Source: Paenibacillus sp. FSL M7-0420
GTDB lineage: Bacteria > Bacillota > Bacilli > Paenibacillales > Paenibacillaceae
Reading direction: 5' to 3'
Length of the DNA: 64,000 nt
NCBI RefSeq assembly: GCF_038002345.1
Contig: NZ_JBBOCJ010000001.1
Coordinates: 7,440,001 to 7,504,000, forward strand
A model generated the notes under the pieces. That model searched no databases. It was not told the DNA's origin and saw only the letters and a program-made list of their open reading frames with translations. Shown here piece by piece: positions 51,394 through 62,500 of this stretch (its first letter is position 1; every line of letters starts with the position of its first letter). Both the position numbers and the translations under genes were made by a program.

Positions 51394-52311
51394 GTGGCCA
51401 GCATCAGACAGAGAATTGTCCCGCATCTATGGTATGACAAGGAGGCGGCAGAAGCCGCCCGCTTTTATGCTTCTGTGTTCCCGGAGTCCAAGGTAACGAG
51501 TGTGACCACCCTTCAGGATACGCCGTCCGGCGATGCGGATCAGGTCTCTTTTGAGGTCTGGGGGCAGCCATTCATGGCGATTAGCGGGGGTCCGTATTTC
51601 AAGCTGAATCCGGCTGTATCTTTCTTTGTGAATTTTGATCCTTCACGCGAACAGGATGCAACAGGCAGACTGGATGAGGTATGGGACAAGCTGTCCGAAG
51701 ATGGTACCGCCTTGATGCCGCTCGGCAAGTATCCATTCAGTGAGCGGTACGGCTGGATTCAGGATAAGTTCGGAGTGTCCTGGCAGCTGATTCTCACGAA
51801 CCCGGCAGGGGAGGAGCGGCCTGCAATTATTCCATCCCTGCTGTTCGTCGGGGATCAATGCGGGAGGGCGGAGGAGGCGATGTCCTTCTATCTGTCTGTA
51901 TTCAAGGATTCACGGCAAGGTCTTCTTACCCGCTACCCTGCGGGCTCTGCGCCGGATCAGGAAGGGACGGTAATGTTCGCGGACTTCATGCTGGAGAATC
52001 TGTGGTTCACGGTCATGGACAGTGCACATAATCATCAGTTCAGCTTCAATGAAGCTGTCTCCTTCATGGTGTCATGCGATTCTCAGGAAGAGATTGACTA
52101 CTACTGGGACAAGCTGTCCGCAGTTCCTGAAGCCGAGCAATGCGGCTGGCTGAAGGATGCCTTCGGCATCTCCTGGCAGATTGTTCCCGCAGAGATGAAC
52201 GAGATGATGGAGAAGGGCACACCGGAGCAGCTGGCGCGTGTGACGAAGGCTTTTCTGCAGATGAAGAAGTTCGAGCTTGCGGAGCTGCGTAAGGCCTATA
52301 AGGGAGAATAA
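51394..52311 (+). CDS. two-domain VOC/PhnB-type protein
   Basis: The 305 residues are two tandem VOC (glyoxalase-fold) units of the PhnB/3-demethylubiquinone methyltransferase-like type: IVPHLWYDKEAAEAARFYAS (near 8-27) with DKFGVSWQL, and IPSLLFVGDQCGRAEEAMSF (about 147-166) with DAFGISWQI. Enzymatic role unknown. GTG at 51394 follows GAGGAGGAA. A bidirectional terminator follows. Confidence 0.9.
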   Translation: MASIRQRIVPHLWYDKEAAEAARFYASVFPESKVTSVTTLQDTPSGDADQVSFEVWGQPFMAISGGPYFKLNPAVSFFVNFDPSREQDATGRLDEVWDKLSEDGTALMPLGKYPFSERYGWIQDKFGVSWQLILTNPAGEERPAIIPSLLFVGDQCGRAEEAMSFYLSVFKDSRQGLLTRYPAGSAPDQEGTVMFADFMLENLWFTVMDSAHNHQFSFNEAVSFMVSCDSQEEIDYYWDKLSAVPEAEQCGWLKDAFGISWQIVPAEMNEMMEKGTPEQLARVTKAFLQMKKFELAELRKAYKGE

Positions 52312-52339
52312 GAGCGGCAACTTGCTGGAATACCAACAC

Positions 52340-52373
52340 AAGCGATAAGGAACACATCCTTATCGCTTCTTTG
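52340..52373. terminator. bidirectional terminator between converging genes
   Basis: AAGCGATAAGGA and TCCTTATCGCTT pair perfectly around ACACA, followed by TCTTTG on the plus strand. Confidence 0.75.
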
Positions 52374-52408
52374 CGCGCAAATATAAGAATGTATAGGTTT
52401 CACTTGCC

Positions 52409-54739
52409 CTACACCTTTCCCCCGCCCTCCCCCGCCCGGTACTTCTTCCGGTACTGGGCCGGTGTCATGCCGTACACCTTCTTGAAGCTGGAATAGAAGG
52501 TGTTCAGGGACGAGAAGCCGAAATGCTGGACGATGGGCTCGATCGGGGAGTCGGAGGCAATGAGCTCCTGGCAGATGAAGGTCAGCCGCTTCTCCGATAT
52601 TTTGTCGGTGATGGACTGGTTGGTCTCTGCTTTATATAGGCTGCGGAAATAATTGACCGACAAGCCCAGGTGATCAGCCAGCATGGTGGCAGACAGATTC
52701 GGATCGGTGAGATGACTCTCCATGAACTGGTCCACCTGTGAGATCAGGGCGATATTCTTGGATTGGCTGCGGGCGGTTGCAATGTCTTCGAGCGTCTTGG
52801 TAATTAAGGCCTCCATCCAAGGCGTTACGTTATCTATTGTCTCCTGCTGGATGATCTGCTTCTCGATGGACGTTAGCCCCCACGAGCTGGGCAGCGGCTG
52901 AGCCGAATGCTCCTGGATGAGCCGGCGGATGTTCATGAACAAGGTGATGAGGGACATTTTGCATTCAAAATATGGCAGTTCCCGCAGCTTCACTACCGCG
53001 GAGCGCAGGACCTCCAGAATGACGGGGGCCTCCCCCTTGAGAATGGCCTGGGCGATCTGCCGCTCCTGGCTCACAGGCAAATGATACAATTCCCCGGGTG
53101 CATCCGGCAGCCATGCCTTGACGATAAGCGAGCGGTGTCCGAAGCGGAACCGTTCTTGCGTCAGCTCATATGTCTCCAGATATACCTCGTGCATGTCGGT
53201 TAAGCCCGGCAAGGTCCGGCCCCAGGCAATGGTGGTGCCCACGGACAAATATTGCTGGATTAATTGCTGGGAGCCTTGCAGCTCCTTCACGAATTCCTCG
53301 GATAAGGGAGCCGATAAGATGACAGCCACGTGGTCGTCTCCCATATCCACCGTTTGCAGCTTGTGCCTGGACGCTTGCAGCGACTCTTGAATGATATTGG
53401 ACATGGCGAACCGCAGCAGACGCCGGTCCTTCTCCGGGTATACTCCCGAGAATTCTGCGAAGTGGTCGATCCGGAAGATCGCTACGGATAGCTGATCTGT
53501 CGGCAGATCAATCCCCCATTCCAGGAATTGAGCGCTGATCTCCTCTGCCGAGTGATAAGTCTCCCCCAGAAAATCCCTTAGGAACCGCTCTCGGCCCAGA
53601 AATTTATTATGCCGCCATTGCTCGGTAAGCTCGTGAATCTGATTATGCTGCGAGGTAAAGACACTCGATAAGTATTCCAGTTCATTGGCATTCGCGCCAA
53701 GGCCCGGCTTCTCCGCCTGATGCTGCCGCATGACCCGGCTGATCAGCTCCTGAATGGGCGAGTATACCCGTTTGGAGATTAGAATAATCACCGCCAGGGA
53801 GGCCGCGAACAAGACGAGGAACAGGATCAGGCTGGTATTTCGCAGGACTGTGATTTTGCCCAGGATGGCGGACTTCGGTATCATCTCAATGAAGGTCCAA
53901 TCCTGGATGCCCTTGATCGAGGAGTCGGCATACACCACCAGCTTCTCCCCCTGGCCATAGGGCTGGAACAGCTTCCAGCCGCTGGCGCCCTTCATTCCGT
54001 GGCTCCGGAGCTCTGCAATCTGCTGCGGACTCATGTCCGTACTGCTGAAGATCGTCTCGTCGCGGTCATTCAGCACGGTGATGGATCTGCTGGCGAAGTT
54101 TGAATTGTTCTGAAGCAGGGTCATGAGATTATCCGTATCCACATTCATGACGAACGCAGAGATGGAACTGCCTTTTTCATAAAATCTGACAATGGTCAGC
54201 ACGTCCTTGGGTGTATTCCCGGTAAGAGGGAGGGATAAGGTTCGCGGAATGAGCACGCTATGGTTCACTATATCCGGGTCACGTAAGCGCTTAAGTATAT
54301 CCTGATCGTAAAAAGCGGCGGTATCATTTAACCCAAGCCTGGAGTCAACAACCGTATTCGTATAATCGTTAATGAGGTAGACAGAATCAATGGAGGGGTT
54401 GGCGTTCTTAATGTCCATCAGCTGGCTCCATACCTCATAGGTTTCGAAATCGCCGTAATGATCTGAAAGCGCATACACCTTAAGTGCACTGTCATTACTG
54501 GAGGAGAAGCTGAAATCAAGCGCCCATTCCATCAGCCGTGACGTATTTCGGGCTCCGTTTACCAAGAGGGATTCCGAATGATCTCCGATCTCGTGCAGCA
54601 GGGTCTTGGAGGATTGCCCATAGAGCAGTACGAAGGATACCCCCAGTACCAGAACGTTCGCACTGACAAAATAAAAAATAAGCTTCATATAAGTAGGGTG
54701 CCGCTTCAGCGATGCGAAGAGTGGTTGTCTGAATTTCAT
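52409..54739 (-). CDS. membrane Cache sensor with AraC-type DNA-binding domain
   Basis: The 776 residues start with a membrane helix (about 18-40), then an extracellular Cache-like domain (about 45-295), a second helix (about 303-326, SLILFLVLFAASLAVIILIS), a middle region, and a C-terminal pair of AraC HTH motifs (about 675-765: LSATMLADHLGLSVNYFRSL and VQHFGFSSLNTFYSSFKKVY). This one-component architecture is common in Paenibacillus next to LplB/YtcP transporters. It would sense an outside oligosaccharide, or its binding protein, and activate the divergent transporter and lyase genes. ACGGAGG precedes the ATG. Confidence 0.93.
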   Translation of the reverse strand: MKFRQPLFASLKRHPTYMKLIFYFVSANVLVLGVSFVLLYGQSSKTLLHEIGDHSESLLVNGARNTSRLMEWALDFSFSSSNDSALKVYALSDHYGDFETYEVWSQLMDIKNANPSIDSVYLINDYTNTVVDSRLGLNDTAAFYDQDILKRLRDPDIVNHSVLIPRTLSLPLTGNTPKDVLTIVRFYEKGSSISAFVMNVDTDNLMTLLQNNSNFASRSITVLNDRDETIFSSTDMSPQQIAELRSHGMKGASGWKLFQPYGQGEKLVVYADSSIKGIQDWTFIEMIPKSAILGKITVLRNTSLILFLVLFAASLAVIILISKRVYSPIQELISRVMRQHQAEKPGLGANANELEYLSSVFTSQHNQIHELTEQWRHNKFLGRERFLRDFLGETYHSAEEISAQFLEWGIDLPTDQLSVAIFRIDHFAEFSGVYPEKDRRLLRFAMSNIIQESLQASRHKLQTVDMGDDHVAVILSAPLSEEFVKELQGSQQLIQQYLSVGTTIAWGRTLPGLTDMHEVYLETYELTQERFRFGHRSLIVKAWLPDAPGELYHLPVSQERQIAQAILKGEAPVILEVLRSAVVKLRELPYFECKMSLITLFMNIRRLIQEHSAQPLPSSWGLTSIEKQIIQQETIDNVTPWMEALITKTLEDIATARSQSKNIALISQVDQFMESHLTDPNLSATMLADHLGLSVNYFRSLYKAETNQSITDKISEKRLTFICQELIASDSPIEPIVQHFGFSSLNTFYSSFKKVYGMTPAQYRKKYRAGEGGGKV

Positions 54740-54995
54740 GGCGCTGGAACCTCCGTAATCATAACTGCCCGGCTCGTAATAAGTAGGTTTATTATAGCAT
54801 AACGTGCATTTTCGTCTGCCAAATCGTTTGTTTTCGGAAGAGTGTTGTTTTTGGGAAGGCGGTAAATCTGCGCTTGCGGGAAGGATTGGAGCTTCTCGGA
54901 ATTGCTCTGGCCGTAAGGGCTTGATAAGGTGACGGCATAGATAACGGGACCCTCTTGGGGCGGTTACCGGTCTTGAGGAAAGGGGGGATGTAAAG
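54740..54995. promoter_or_regulatory. divergent control region
   Basis: A minus-strand TATAAT (54796-54791) lies about 50 bases before the AraC gene. I cannot name a plus-strand promoter or AraC boxes with confidence; the AraC target sites should be sought here. Confidence 0.4.
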
Positions 54996-55934
54996 ATGAA
55001 CTACCAGCTTAACGCAGGTAGACGTTCAAAATGGAGGCATATCGTGCAGAATCCATTTCTGTATGTAATGGCTGTACCGGGGCTGTTGTTCTTTCTCGTG
55101 TTCAGTTATTTGCCCATATACGGGATTATGATTGCCTTCAAAGACTATGATTTTGCCAAGGGGATCACGGGGAGTGACTGGGTAGGTTTTAGAAATTTTG
55201 ATTACTTTTTTACATCAGATGACTTCTGGATTATTCTGCGGAACACACTGATGCTCAACGTGCTGTTTATTGTGTTTACGACAGCGGCTGCCGTTCTGAT
55301 TGCACTCATGTTCAATGAGATCCGCAATAAGTATTTCAAACGGATCTCGCAGTCGCTTATTTTCCTTCCTTATTTCATGTCCTGGATTGTGATCGGAATG
55401 ATTGTGCAATCCTTATTCGGCGGGGAAGAGCCCATGATTAATGTCTGGTTGCACAATATCGGCATGGAACCGGTCAACTGGATGTTTGAGTCGAAGCTTT
55501 GGCCGTATATACTGACTGTGATCCGTGTATGGCAAGGCGCCGGTTATCTTTCGATCATTTTCCTGGCTTCCATTACGGGAATACCGGAGGATCTGTACGA
55601 GGCTGCCCGGATTGACGGAGCATCCAAGCTGCAGATTGTAACCCGCATTACATTGCCGCTGCTGGTGCCGACGATTATGATCATGACGCTGCTGGCCGTA
55701 GGCAAAATTTTCAATGGTGACTTTGCGATGATCTATGCGATCATTGGAGACAACTCCATGCTGTATCCGACTACGGACGTTATTGATACCTTTGTCTTCC
55801 GCTCGATGAGACAGCTGCACGATTTCGGCATGTCTTCGGCTGTAGGCCTGTTCCAGTCCATTATGGGGCTGATCTTCGTCATTGCCGCCAACTGGGTAAC
55901 CCGGAGGGTATCCAAAGAATCTGCTTTATTCTAG
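54996..55934 (+). CDS. sugar ABC transporter permease, LplB type
   Basis: The 312 residues have six predicted membrane helices and the EAA loop EAARIDGASKLQIVTRITLP that docks on the ATPase. The family is that of LplB, one of the two permeases of carbohydrate (CUT1) transporters for complex saccharides. No ATPase is encoded in this locus; these transporters share an MsmX-like ATPase encoded elsewhere. It starts the operon with the YtcP-type permease and binding protein. Confidence 0.94.
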   Translation: MNYQLNAGRRSKWRHIVQNPFLYVMAVPGLLFFLVFSYLPIYGIMIAFKDYDFAKGITGSDWVGFRNFDYFFTSDDFWIILRNTLMLNVLFIVFTTAAAVLIALMFNEIRNKYFKRISQSLIFLPYFMSWIVIGMIVQSLFGGEEPMINVWLHNIGMEPVNWMFESKLWPYILTVIRVWQGAGYLSIIFLASITGIPEDLYEAARIDGASKLQIVTRITLPLLVPTIMIMTLLAVGKIFNGDFAMIYAIIGDNSMLYPTTDVIDTFVFRSMRQLHDFGMSSAVGLFQSIMGLIFVIAANWVTRRVSKESALF

Positions 55935-55944
55935 GAGAGTAACT

Positions 55945-56829
55945 ATGAGACAGAAACATAGCGCTGCGGATCGCACCTTTACGGCATTCGCCCATACGTT
56001 CATTTTGCTGTTCACTCTATTTTGTCTGTTTCCTTTTCTGCTGATGATTGCCGGCTCGTTTACGGATGAGGAGGAGCTGATTGCGCACGGCTACACCTTA
56101 TTTCCGCAAAAATTATCGCTGGCCGCTTATAAGGCGGTTCTGCAATCCGATGTATTGTTCAACGGCTATGGCGTCACCGTGTTCATTACGGTTGTCGGGG
56201 CCTTAAGCGCCCTGTGCATTTCGGCCATGCTCGGCTATTCACTGGCGAATAAACGGAATGTTCTGCAAACGCCTTTTCTGTTATTCTGCTACTTGCCTAT
56301 GCTCTTCTCGGGAGGCATCATTCCGTTCTATATTGTGGTTAGCCAGTGGCTGCATTTGCAGAATACGATCTGGGTACTGATTCTAACCATGTTGTGCCAG
56401 CCATTCCTCGTCTTCCTGCTGGTCAGCTTCTTCCGCACCATTCCTGAGGAGCTGGAGGAAGCCGCCAGAATAGACGGAGCGAATGAGATGAGAGTGTTCT
56501 TCCAGATTATGATTCCGATCTCGAAGCCGATTCTGGCTTCTGTCGGCCTCTTCTATGCGCTGAGCTTCTGGAATGACTGGTTCATGGGACTGATGTTCAT
56601 CGATAATGAGAAATTATTCCCGCTGCAATTAATTCTGCGCCGGATGGTCTCCAATATGGAGGCGGCCAAGAATCTGATTCCTTCCGGTGCGGCGATTGCA
56701 GTGACACCACCGACTTACGGGGTGCGGATGGCGACAACAGTGCTGACCATCGGCCCGATTGTGCTGCTGTATCCGATGCTTCAGAAATATTTTGTCAAAG
56801 GTCTAACGGTAGGAGCGGTAAAAGGGTAA
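55945..56829 (+). CDS. sugar ABC transporter permease, YtcP/AraQ type
   Basis: The 294 residues contain six membrane helices and the EAA loop EEAARIDGANEMRVFFQIMI. It is the partner of the upstream permease, 10 bases away. Its helices and WNDWFMGLMFI segment are typical of the YtcP group. Confidence 0.94.
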   Translation: MRQKHSAADRTFTAFAHTFILLFTLFCLFPFLLMIAGSFTDEEELIAHGYTLFPQKLSLAAYKAVLQSDVLFNGYGVTVFITVVGALSALCISAMLGYSLANKRNVLQTPFLLFCYLPMLFSGGIIPFYIVVSQWLHLQNTIWVLILTMLCQPFLVFLLVSFFRTIPEELEEAARIDGANEMRVFFQIMIPISKPILASVGLFYALSFWNDWFMGLMFIDNEKLFPLQLILRRMVSNMEAAKNLIPSGAAIAVTPPTYGVRMATTVLTIGPIVLLYPMLQKYFVKGLTVGAVKG

Positions 56830-56869
56830 GCCATTCAGATTGTGTCCATAGATATGGGAGGGTTATGAG

Positions 56870-58402
56870 ATGAGGTTAAAAAGATGGTTTGGCACGGCAA
56901 CAACAGCGGTATTGGTATCGTCACTGGTGCTCGCGGGCTGCGGGGGAAATACGAAAAATGAAGGCAATGCCGCGAATCCTCCGTCCAGTACAGACAGTGC
57001 AGCTCCTGCTGCCAAAGACATTGTGACGCTAAAGGCTTATTTCCCGGGAGATAAACCTGCGGGGTTCGATACTGTGCTGCAGGCGGTTAACGACAAGCTG
57101 AAAGCGGATAATATCGGAGCCGCCCTGAATGTCAATTTCATGCCATGGTCCGATTACGGGAATGCGGTATCCGTGAAGATGTCTGCCGGGGAAGAGTTCG
57201 ATATGTATCTGGATGCTCCTTGGATATCCATGAACCAGATGATTGAGAGTAAATCTTTGATGGAGCTGGATGCGGCAGTGGCTGCACGGCCCGAGCTGAA
57301 GGCGTCCATTCCAGAGGAAATGTGGGAGTACAACAAGTTCGGCGGCAAAATTATGGGGGTTCCGCTCGGCACCACCCAAGGCCAGCTCTATGGCCTGCTG
57401 ATCCGCAAGGACTTACGCGAGAAATACGGGCTTCCCGAGCTGAAAACGCTGGGTGACCTGGAGAAATTCCTGTATGCGGTCAAGGAAAATGAGAAAGACG
57501 TCAAGCCTTTTGTCATTAACGGAATTAAGGCGGATAAGCTGCCATTCATTCTGAGTGACTCTGCGAATCTGGCAAAGGATGAAGTGCTGGAGATTGGGGT
57601 CAACATGTTCTCGTATTCGATCAAGGATAAGAAGGTCATTGGCCAATGGGTGAGTCCGACGATTGCCGATGCCTATGAACGTGTCACCAAATATTATAAG
57701 GATGGAATTATCTCCAAGAATATTGCCCAGGAGCAAAATGCGGAGACGCTGTTCAAGCAAGGTAAATATGCGGCGACCTACTATGCAGCCGATGGTGTGG
57801 AAGGATTGAAATATTCGGAAATGCTGAAGGATGGCAGCGACAAGCTGGAGATCTTCATTCCGAACGGGGAGCAGGCCAAGCCTTATACAGCTTATCAGCA
57901 ATGGAACTTCCTCTGTATACCGACGACTTCCAAGCATTCGGATACAGTTATGGATGTAATGAACTGGCTGTCGATTAAGGAGAACCATGATCTGATGGAA
58001 TACGGCATTCAAGGGAAAGACTGGGAGCCTGTCGGCGATTCGAGCTATAAGGTACTGTCCGCGTATACCTTCCCTGGTTATGTGCTGACCTGGCGGCCGA
58101 CGCTGAACCGTACACCTGACAACATGATGCCGGATGACAAGAAGTGGTTCGATTTCTCGACCAAGACATCCAACTTCACGCTGAGTCCAATTGCAGGCTT
58201 CAACTTCAACGCCGAGAAGGTAAAGACGGAATATGCCAAAATCACGCCGCTTCATGATTCGATCTTCCTGCCGCTCAGCCAAGGCCTGATCCCTGCGGAG
58301 GAAGGAAAGAAAACGATGGAGGATAAAATGGCCAGTCTCGGCGGGCAAAAAGTGATCGATGAAATCCAGGCTCAGATTGATGCCGTTACTTCCGGGAAAT
58401 AA
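56870..58402 (+). CDS. extracellular solute-binding lipoprotein (LipO-like)
   Basis: The 510 residues start with a lipoprotein signal, VSSLVLAGCGG, with the lipobox Cys at about residue 24. A Ser/Pro/Ala-rich linker leads to a type 1 solute-binding fold with a DUF3502-like C-terminal end, as in LipO. It delivers oligosaccharides to the two permeases at the outer face of the membrane. The ligand cannot be told from sequence. Confidence 0.93.
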   Translation: MRLKRWFGTATTAVLVSSLVLAGCGGNTKNEGNAANPPSSTDSAAPAAKDIVTLKAYFPGDKPAGFDTVLQAVNDKLKADNIGAALNVNFMPWSDYGNAVSVKMSAGEEFDMYLDAPWISMNQMIESKSLMELDAAVAARPELKASIPEEMWEYNKFGGKIMGVPLGTTQGQLYGLLIRKDLREKYGLPELKTLGDLEKFLYAVKENEKDVKPFVINGIKADKLPFILSDSANLAKDEVLEIGVNMFSYSIKDKKVIGQWVSPTIADAYERVTKYYKDGIISKNIAQEQNAETLFKQGKYAATYYAADGVEGLKYSEMLKDGSDKLEIFIPNGEQAKPYTAYQQWNFLCIPTTSKHSDTVMDVMNWLSIKENHDLMEYGIQGKDWEPVGDSSYKVLSAYTFPGYVLTWRPTLNRTPDNMMPDDKKWFDFSTKTSNFTLSPIAGFNFNAEKVKTEYAKITPLHDSIFLPLSQGLIPAEEGKKTMEDKMASLGGQKVIDEIQAQIDAVTSGK

Positions 58403-58434
58403 CCGTACTTCACACACAGAAAGAGGTCACTCCA

Positions 58435-59481
58435 ATGAAAATAACACGCAGCGCGCATAATCCGCTGATTGAAGCCGGGGATGTTGTCCCCTCCCGTCCC
58501 GATTTCCGGGTGCTGGGTGCCTTCAATGCAGGCGTGGCGCAGCTACAGGATGAGACGATCCTCTTGCTGCGCGTTGCCGAAGCGCCGATATCGGACCAGG
58601 CGGACGAGGTGCTCGTTCCCCGGCTGAATGAGTCAGGGACGGAGGTGCAGGTGGAGCGTTACGACAAGAGCGATCCGGGCTATGATTTCTCCGACTCGCG
58701 CTTCGTAGCCAAGGACGGACAGACGGTCATGCTCACCTCCTTATCCCATCTGCGGGTAGCACGAAGCCGGGATGGCATTCATTTCGAGGTGGAGCCGCAG
58801 CCGGCCCTGTTCCCGGAGCATCCTCTGGAAGCCTGGGGGATCGAAGATCCGCGGGTGACCCGGATCGGGGACACCTATTACATTACTTACAGCGCGGCCT
58901 CCGCGCGCGGTGTCGGTGTCGGGCTGGCGGAGACCCGCGACTTTCAGACGTTCAAGCGGCGCGGGATGATGCTGCCTCCCGAGAATAAGGATGTCATGAT
59001 TTTCCCCGAGAAAATTGGCGGCAAATACTACGCCCTGCATCGTCCGGTGCCGAAGTCATTCGGCGCTCCCGAGATGTGGATCGCGGAATCGCCCGATCTG
59101 GATCATTGGGGGAACCACCGCTTCCTGATGGGACTCGGCGAGCAGGGCTGGGACTCGGCCCGTATGGGCGGCGGGGCGGTTCCGATTCGAACTGAACGCG
59201 GCTGGCTTGCACTGTATCATGGCGCGGACAGCAGCCACCGTTATTGTATGGGAGCGGTGCTGCTGGATCTGGAGGACCCGTCCCGGGTCATTGCGAGATC
59301 GCGTGTCCCGGTGCTGGAGCCGGAAGCTTCCTATGAGGTGAACGGATTCTTCGGCAAGGTCGTGTTCTCATGCGGAGCCCTGCTGCTGGACCAGACGGTC
59401 CGTATGTATTACGGAGCTGCGGACGAAGTGATGGCAGTGGCGGACATTCCCCTGGAGGATATATTAAGTACGCTGTGGTAA
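58435..59481 (+). CDS. GH130-family glycoside hydrolase/phosphorylase
   Basis: The 348-residue five-bladed propeller protein shows NAGVAQLQDETILLLRV, GIEDPR with catalytic Asp138, and the NKDVMIFPEKIGGKYYALHRP block. GH130 members phosphorolyse or hydrolyse beta-mannosides; the subgroup cannot be assigned safely, though the lack of strongly basic phosphate-binding residues would need checking. No signal peptide, so it acts on imported oligosaccharides. It shares the operon with the transporter, 32 bases after the binding protein gene. Confidence 0.88.
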   Translation: MKITRSAHNPLIEAGDVVPSRPDFRVLGAFNAGVAQLQDETILLLRVAEAPISDQADEVLVPRLNESGTEVQVERYDKSDPGYDFSDSRFVAKDGQTVMLTSLSHLRVARSRDGIHFEVEPQPALFPEHPLEAWGIEDPRVTRIGDTYYITYSAASARGVGVGLAETRDFQTFKRRGMMLPPENKDVMIFPEKIGGKYYALHRPVPKSFGAPEMWIAESPDLDHWGNHRFLMGLGEQGWDSARMGGGAVPIRTERGWLALYHGADSSHRYCMGAVLLDLEDPSRVIARSRVPVLEPEASYEVNGFFGKVVFSCGALLLDQTVRMYYGAADEVMAVADIPLEDILSTLW

Positions 59482-59524
59482 AAAGCTGGAGGCAGTGCAA
59501 GCTGCCTTCTTTCATCCGCTAAAA

Positions 59525-59538
59525 GGAAAGCGCTGTCA
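59525..59538 (+). promoter_or_regulatory. cre-like catabolite-repression site
   Basis: GGAAAGCGCTGTCA agrees with TGAAAGCGCTTTCA at 12 of 14 positions. It lies 33 bases before the lyase start and would allow CcpA repression in the presence of preferred sugars. A weak hairpin (59489-59513) just before it may end the GH130 transcript. Confidence 0.55.
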
Positions 59539-59571
59539 AAATAATGGCCCAGATAGCAAAGGAGCGTGTAC

Positions 59572-62500
59572 ATGACTGGTAACATGCAAAGTAGGATCAA
59601 GAGATGGATATGTCTCGTTATGGTTGGTTTGATGATCTCGACCCTCGGGTTCCACTACCCTGTATCGGCAGATGGATCGTCGCAAGAGCTGGCTGAAATG
59701 AAGCTGATGAAGCAGCGGGTGGTAGACTTCTATATCTCCAAAGATATCATCAATGACGGCACGAATGGGCGGGTCGAATGGACTTTTAAATCACAGGCCG
59801 GAACCTACTTATCTAGTCAAAAGGCGAATGGAAGCTGGGGCGATGTAGATTATACCAGTACGGCTTCCAGTGCCAACGGCAGAGCTTGGTCGCCTTACCT
59901 TGCGCTGGACCGGATGCAGTCGATGGCTCAGGCTTTTGCAGACCCGAAGGGGCCTTACTATCACGATGAAGCCCTGTTAGCCGGTATTCAGAAAGCACTG
60001 GATCACTGGTTCACGGTCAAGCCGACCTCCACTAATTGGTGGGAGACCGGGATCGGCAAACAATTACGGCTCAGCAAAGTTGCACTGCTATGCGAGGGCT
60101 ATCTGACTGCGGAGCAGGCTGCCAATATTATCGACACGTTAGACAGTAAACCGAATACGATCGATGGGGCCAATTCGTCCTGGTACAATCAGAATTATAT
60201 GATCCGCGGCTTACTGCTGGAGGATACCCAGAATGTCCGTAGCGCTGTAGAGGCGTTTAACGTGCTCTCGGCGGTGACGGAGACGCTAACGGGAATCCAG
60301 TCTGACATGTCCTTTTTCATGCATGGGAAGACGAATTATACCACGGGCTACGGAAGAAGCTTCGCCAGAGATATGTCCTTCTGGGCTTATGTCGTCTCGG
60401 GCACAAGCTTCGCTTACAGCCAGGCGGCCATTGACTCGTTGTCCTCTTATGTGCTGGATGGAACCAGATATCTGGTCAGAGGCGATGTTGCCGATCTCGG
60501 CATGGGAATGAACGGACCGGAGTGGCCGGATTATGAGAGCTCTGCGCTGACCTTCTATGAAGATCCGCTGGAGTGGATGCAGGCGGCTAACCCGAAGCGG
60601 GCGGATGAGTTCGCTGTTTTCCTGAATAACATCCGGGGTATTGGCACGGTCTCGGGCAATGGACTGGATGCGAACAATATGACGCAATGGCAGACCCTGG
60701 TCTCCTCTCATATGCGCAAGGATTACGGAATTACAGTCAAGATGTCCTCCAGCACGGTCAAGGGCGGTGAATGGAGAACCATTAATCCAAGCGGATATAA
60801 CCTGCTCTATTGGACTTCGCAAGGCGCCACGGCCATTCAGAGAACCGGGGATGAGTACAGAACGGTGTACCCGCTGATGGACTGGAATCATGTTCCGGGA
60901 ACAACAGCTCCCTACGTTTTCACGAAGGAGAATAACTTCAACAACCCGAAGACCTTTGTAGGCGGCGTAACCAATGAGCGCTACGGAGCCACGGCGTTTG
61001 ATTTCAATAAGCTGAGTACCAGCGGGAAAAAGGGCTACTTTTTCTTCGATGATGAAATGGTAGCGCTGGGCGCAGGCATCACTTCAACGAATGCTGCACC
61101 GGTCCATACCACGCTGAACCAGAGTCTGGCAGTAGGCGATGTGCTCGTTGACGGCAAAGCTGTTGCAGACGCAACGTCGAAGGTGAACGGACGCTGGGCC
61201 TATAACGATCATACCGGTTATGTGTTCCCGGATAAGACGGACTTCCAGGTGAAGCAGGAGACGAAGACCGGGAAATGGAGCGATGTGGTTACTGGCAGTG
61301 CACCAGAACCGATCACGAAGCCGGTGTTCTCGATGTGGCTGGATCACGGCGTGAAGCCGGTCAATGCCTCCTATCAATACATCGTATTGCCGGGTAAAAC
61401 CGCCGGGGAGGTTGGCAGCTACGCGGAAGCAAACCCGATTAGTATTCTCGCGAATACCCCGTCCGTGCAAGCGGTCCGGCACCGTTCGCTTGGCATTGCG
61501 GAGTTGCTGTTCTATCAGCCGGGTACGGTGACGCTAAGAGAAGGACTGACTGTCACCGTAGATAAACCGTCGATGGTGATCGTTGATGAATCCGCGGACC
61601 CTGTCCGCATCTCGGTGGCGAATCCCGAAACGCCGGGGATTACCGTTAATGTAACGCTGAACCGGAACGGGGACCAGACTACAACCACGTACAGACTCGG
61701 TAAAGATACGTTCACCGGGCGGAGTGAGACGATAAGCGAGGGAGCTTCCATCGACGACAGCGGGTATGATCTCGCTTACAGTAAAGGAGCGGCTGCTTCC
61801 TCCAGCGTAGGCAAGCAATTTGCTTCCAATGCTAACGATCTCTACAGAACCTCCAGCTGGAGTTCTAACGCTTCGGACGATGAATGGATTTATGTGGATC
61901 TGCAGGATCAATATATGATCAATAAGGTTAGACTGCATTGGGAGAAGGCTTACGGCAAAAGCTATAAAATCCAAGTATCCGATGATGCGGCTACCTGGAA
62001 GGATGTTTATGCGACCTCGATGGGAGATGGGGGAACCGATGACATTACGTTCGGTAAAACCAGTGCCAGATTCGTCCGCATGCAGGGCGTTCAGCAGGGA
62101 ACCGGAGAGGGCTACTCGCTTGCTGAATTTAACGTGTATGAAGCGGTTGCCCTGAACCTTGCGGAAGGCAAAACCGTGATTGCAAGCTCATCCAAAGCCG
62201 CCGATGTGGCAGTGGGGAATGCGGTAGACGGCTCATTGACGACCCGCTGGGGGTCCAACTATGCCGATCCGCAGTGGATTTATGTCGATCTTGGCGCAAG
62301 TCAGCCTATTGCTAAGGTCATGCTGCACTGGGAAAGCTCGTATGGAAAGGAATACCGCATCGATGTCTCCGATACGCTGGACGACTGGAAGACAGTATAT
62401 AGTACATCCAGCGGAGACGGAGATATCGACGAGATCTCTATCGATTCGGTGAATGCCAGATATGTCCGGATGTACGGAACTCAGAGAGCATCCAAGTACG

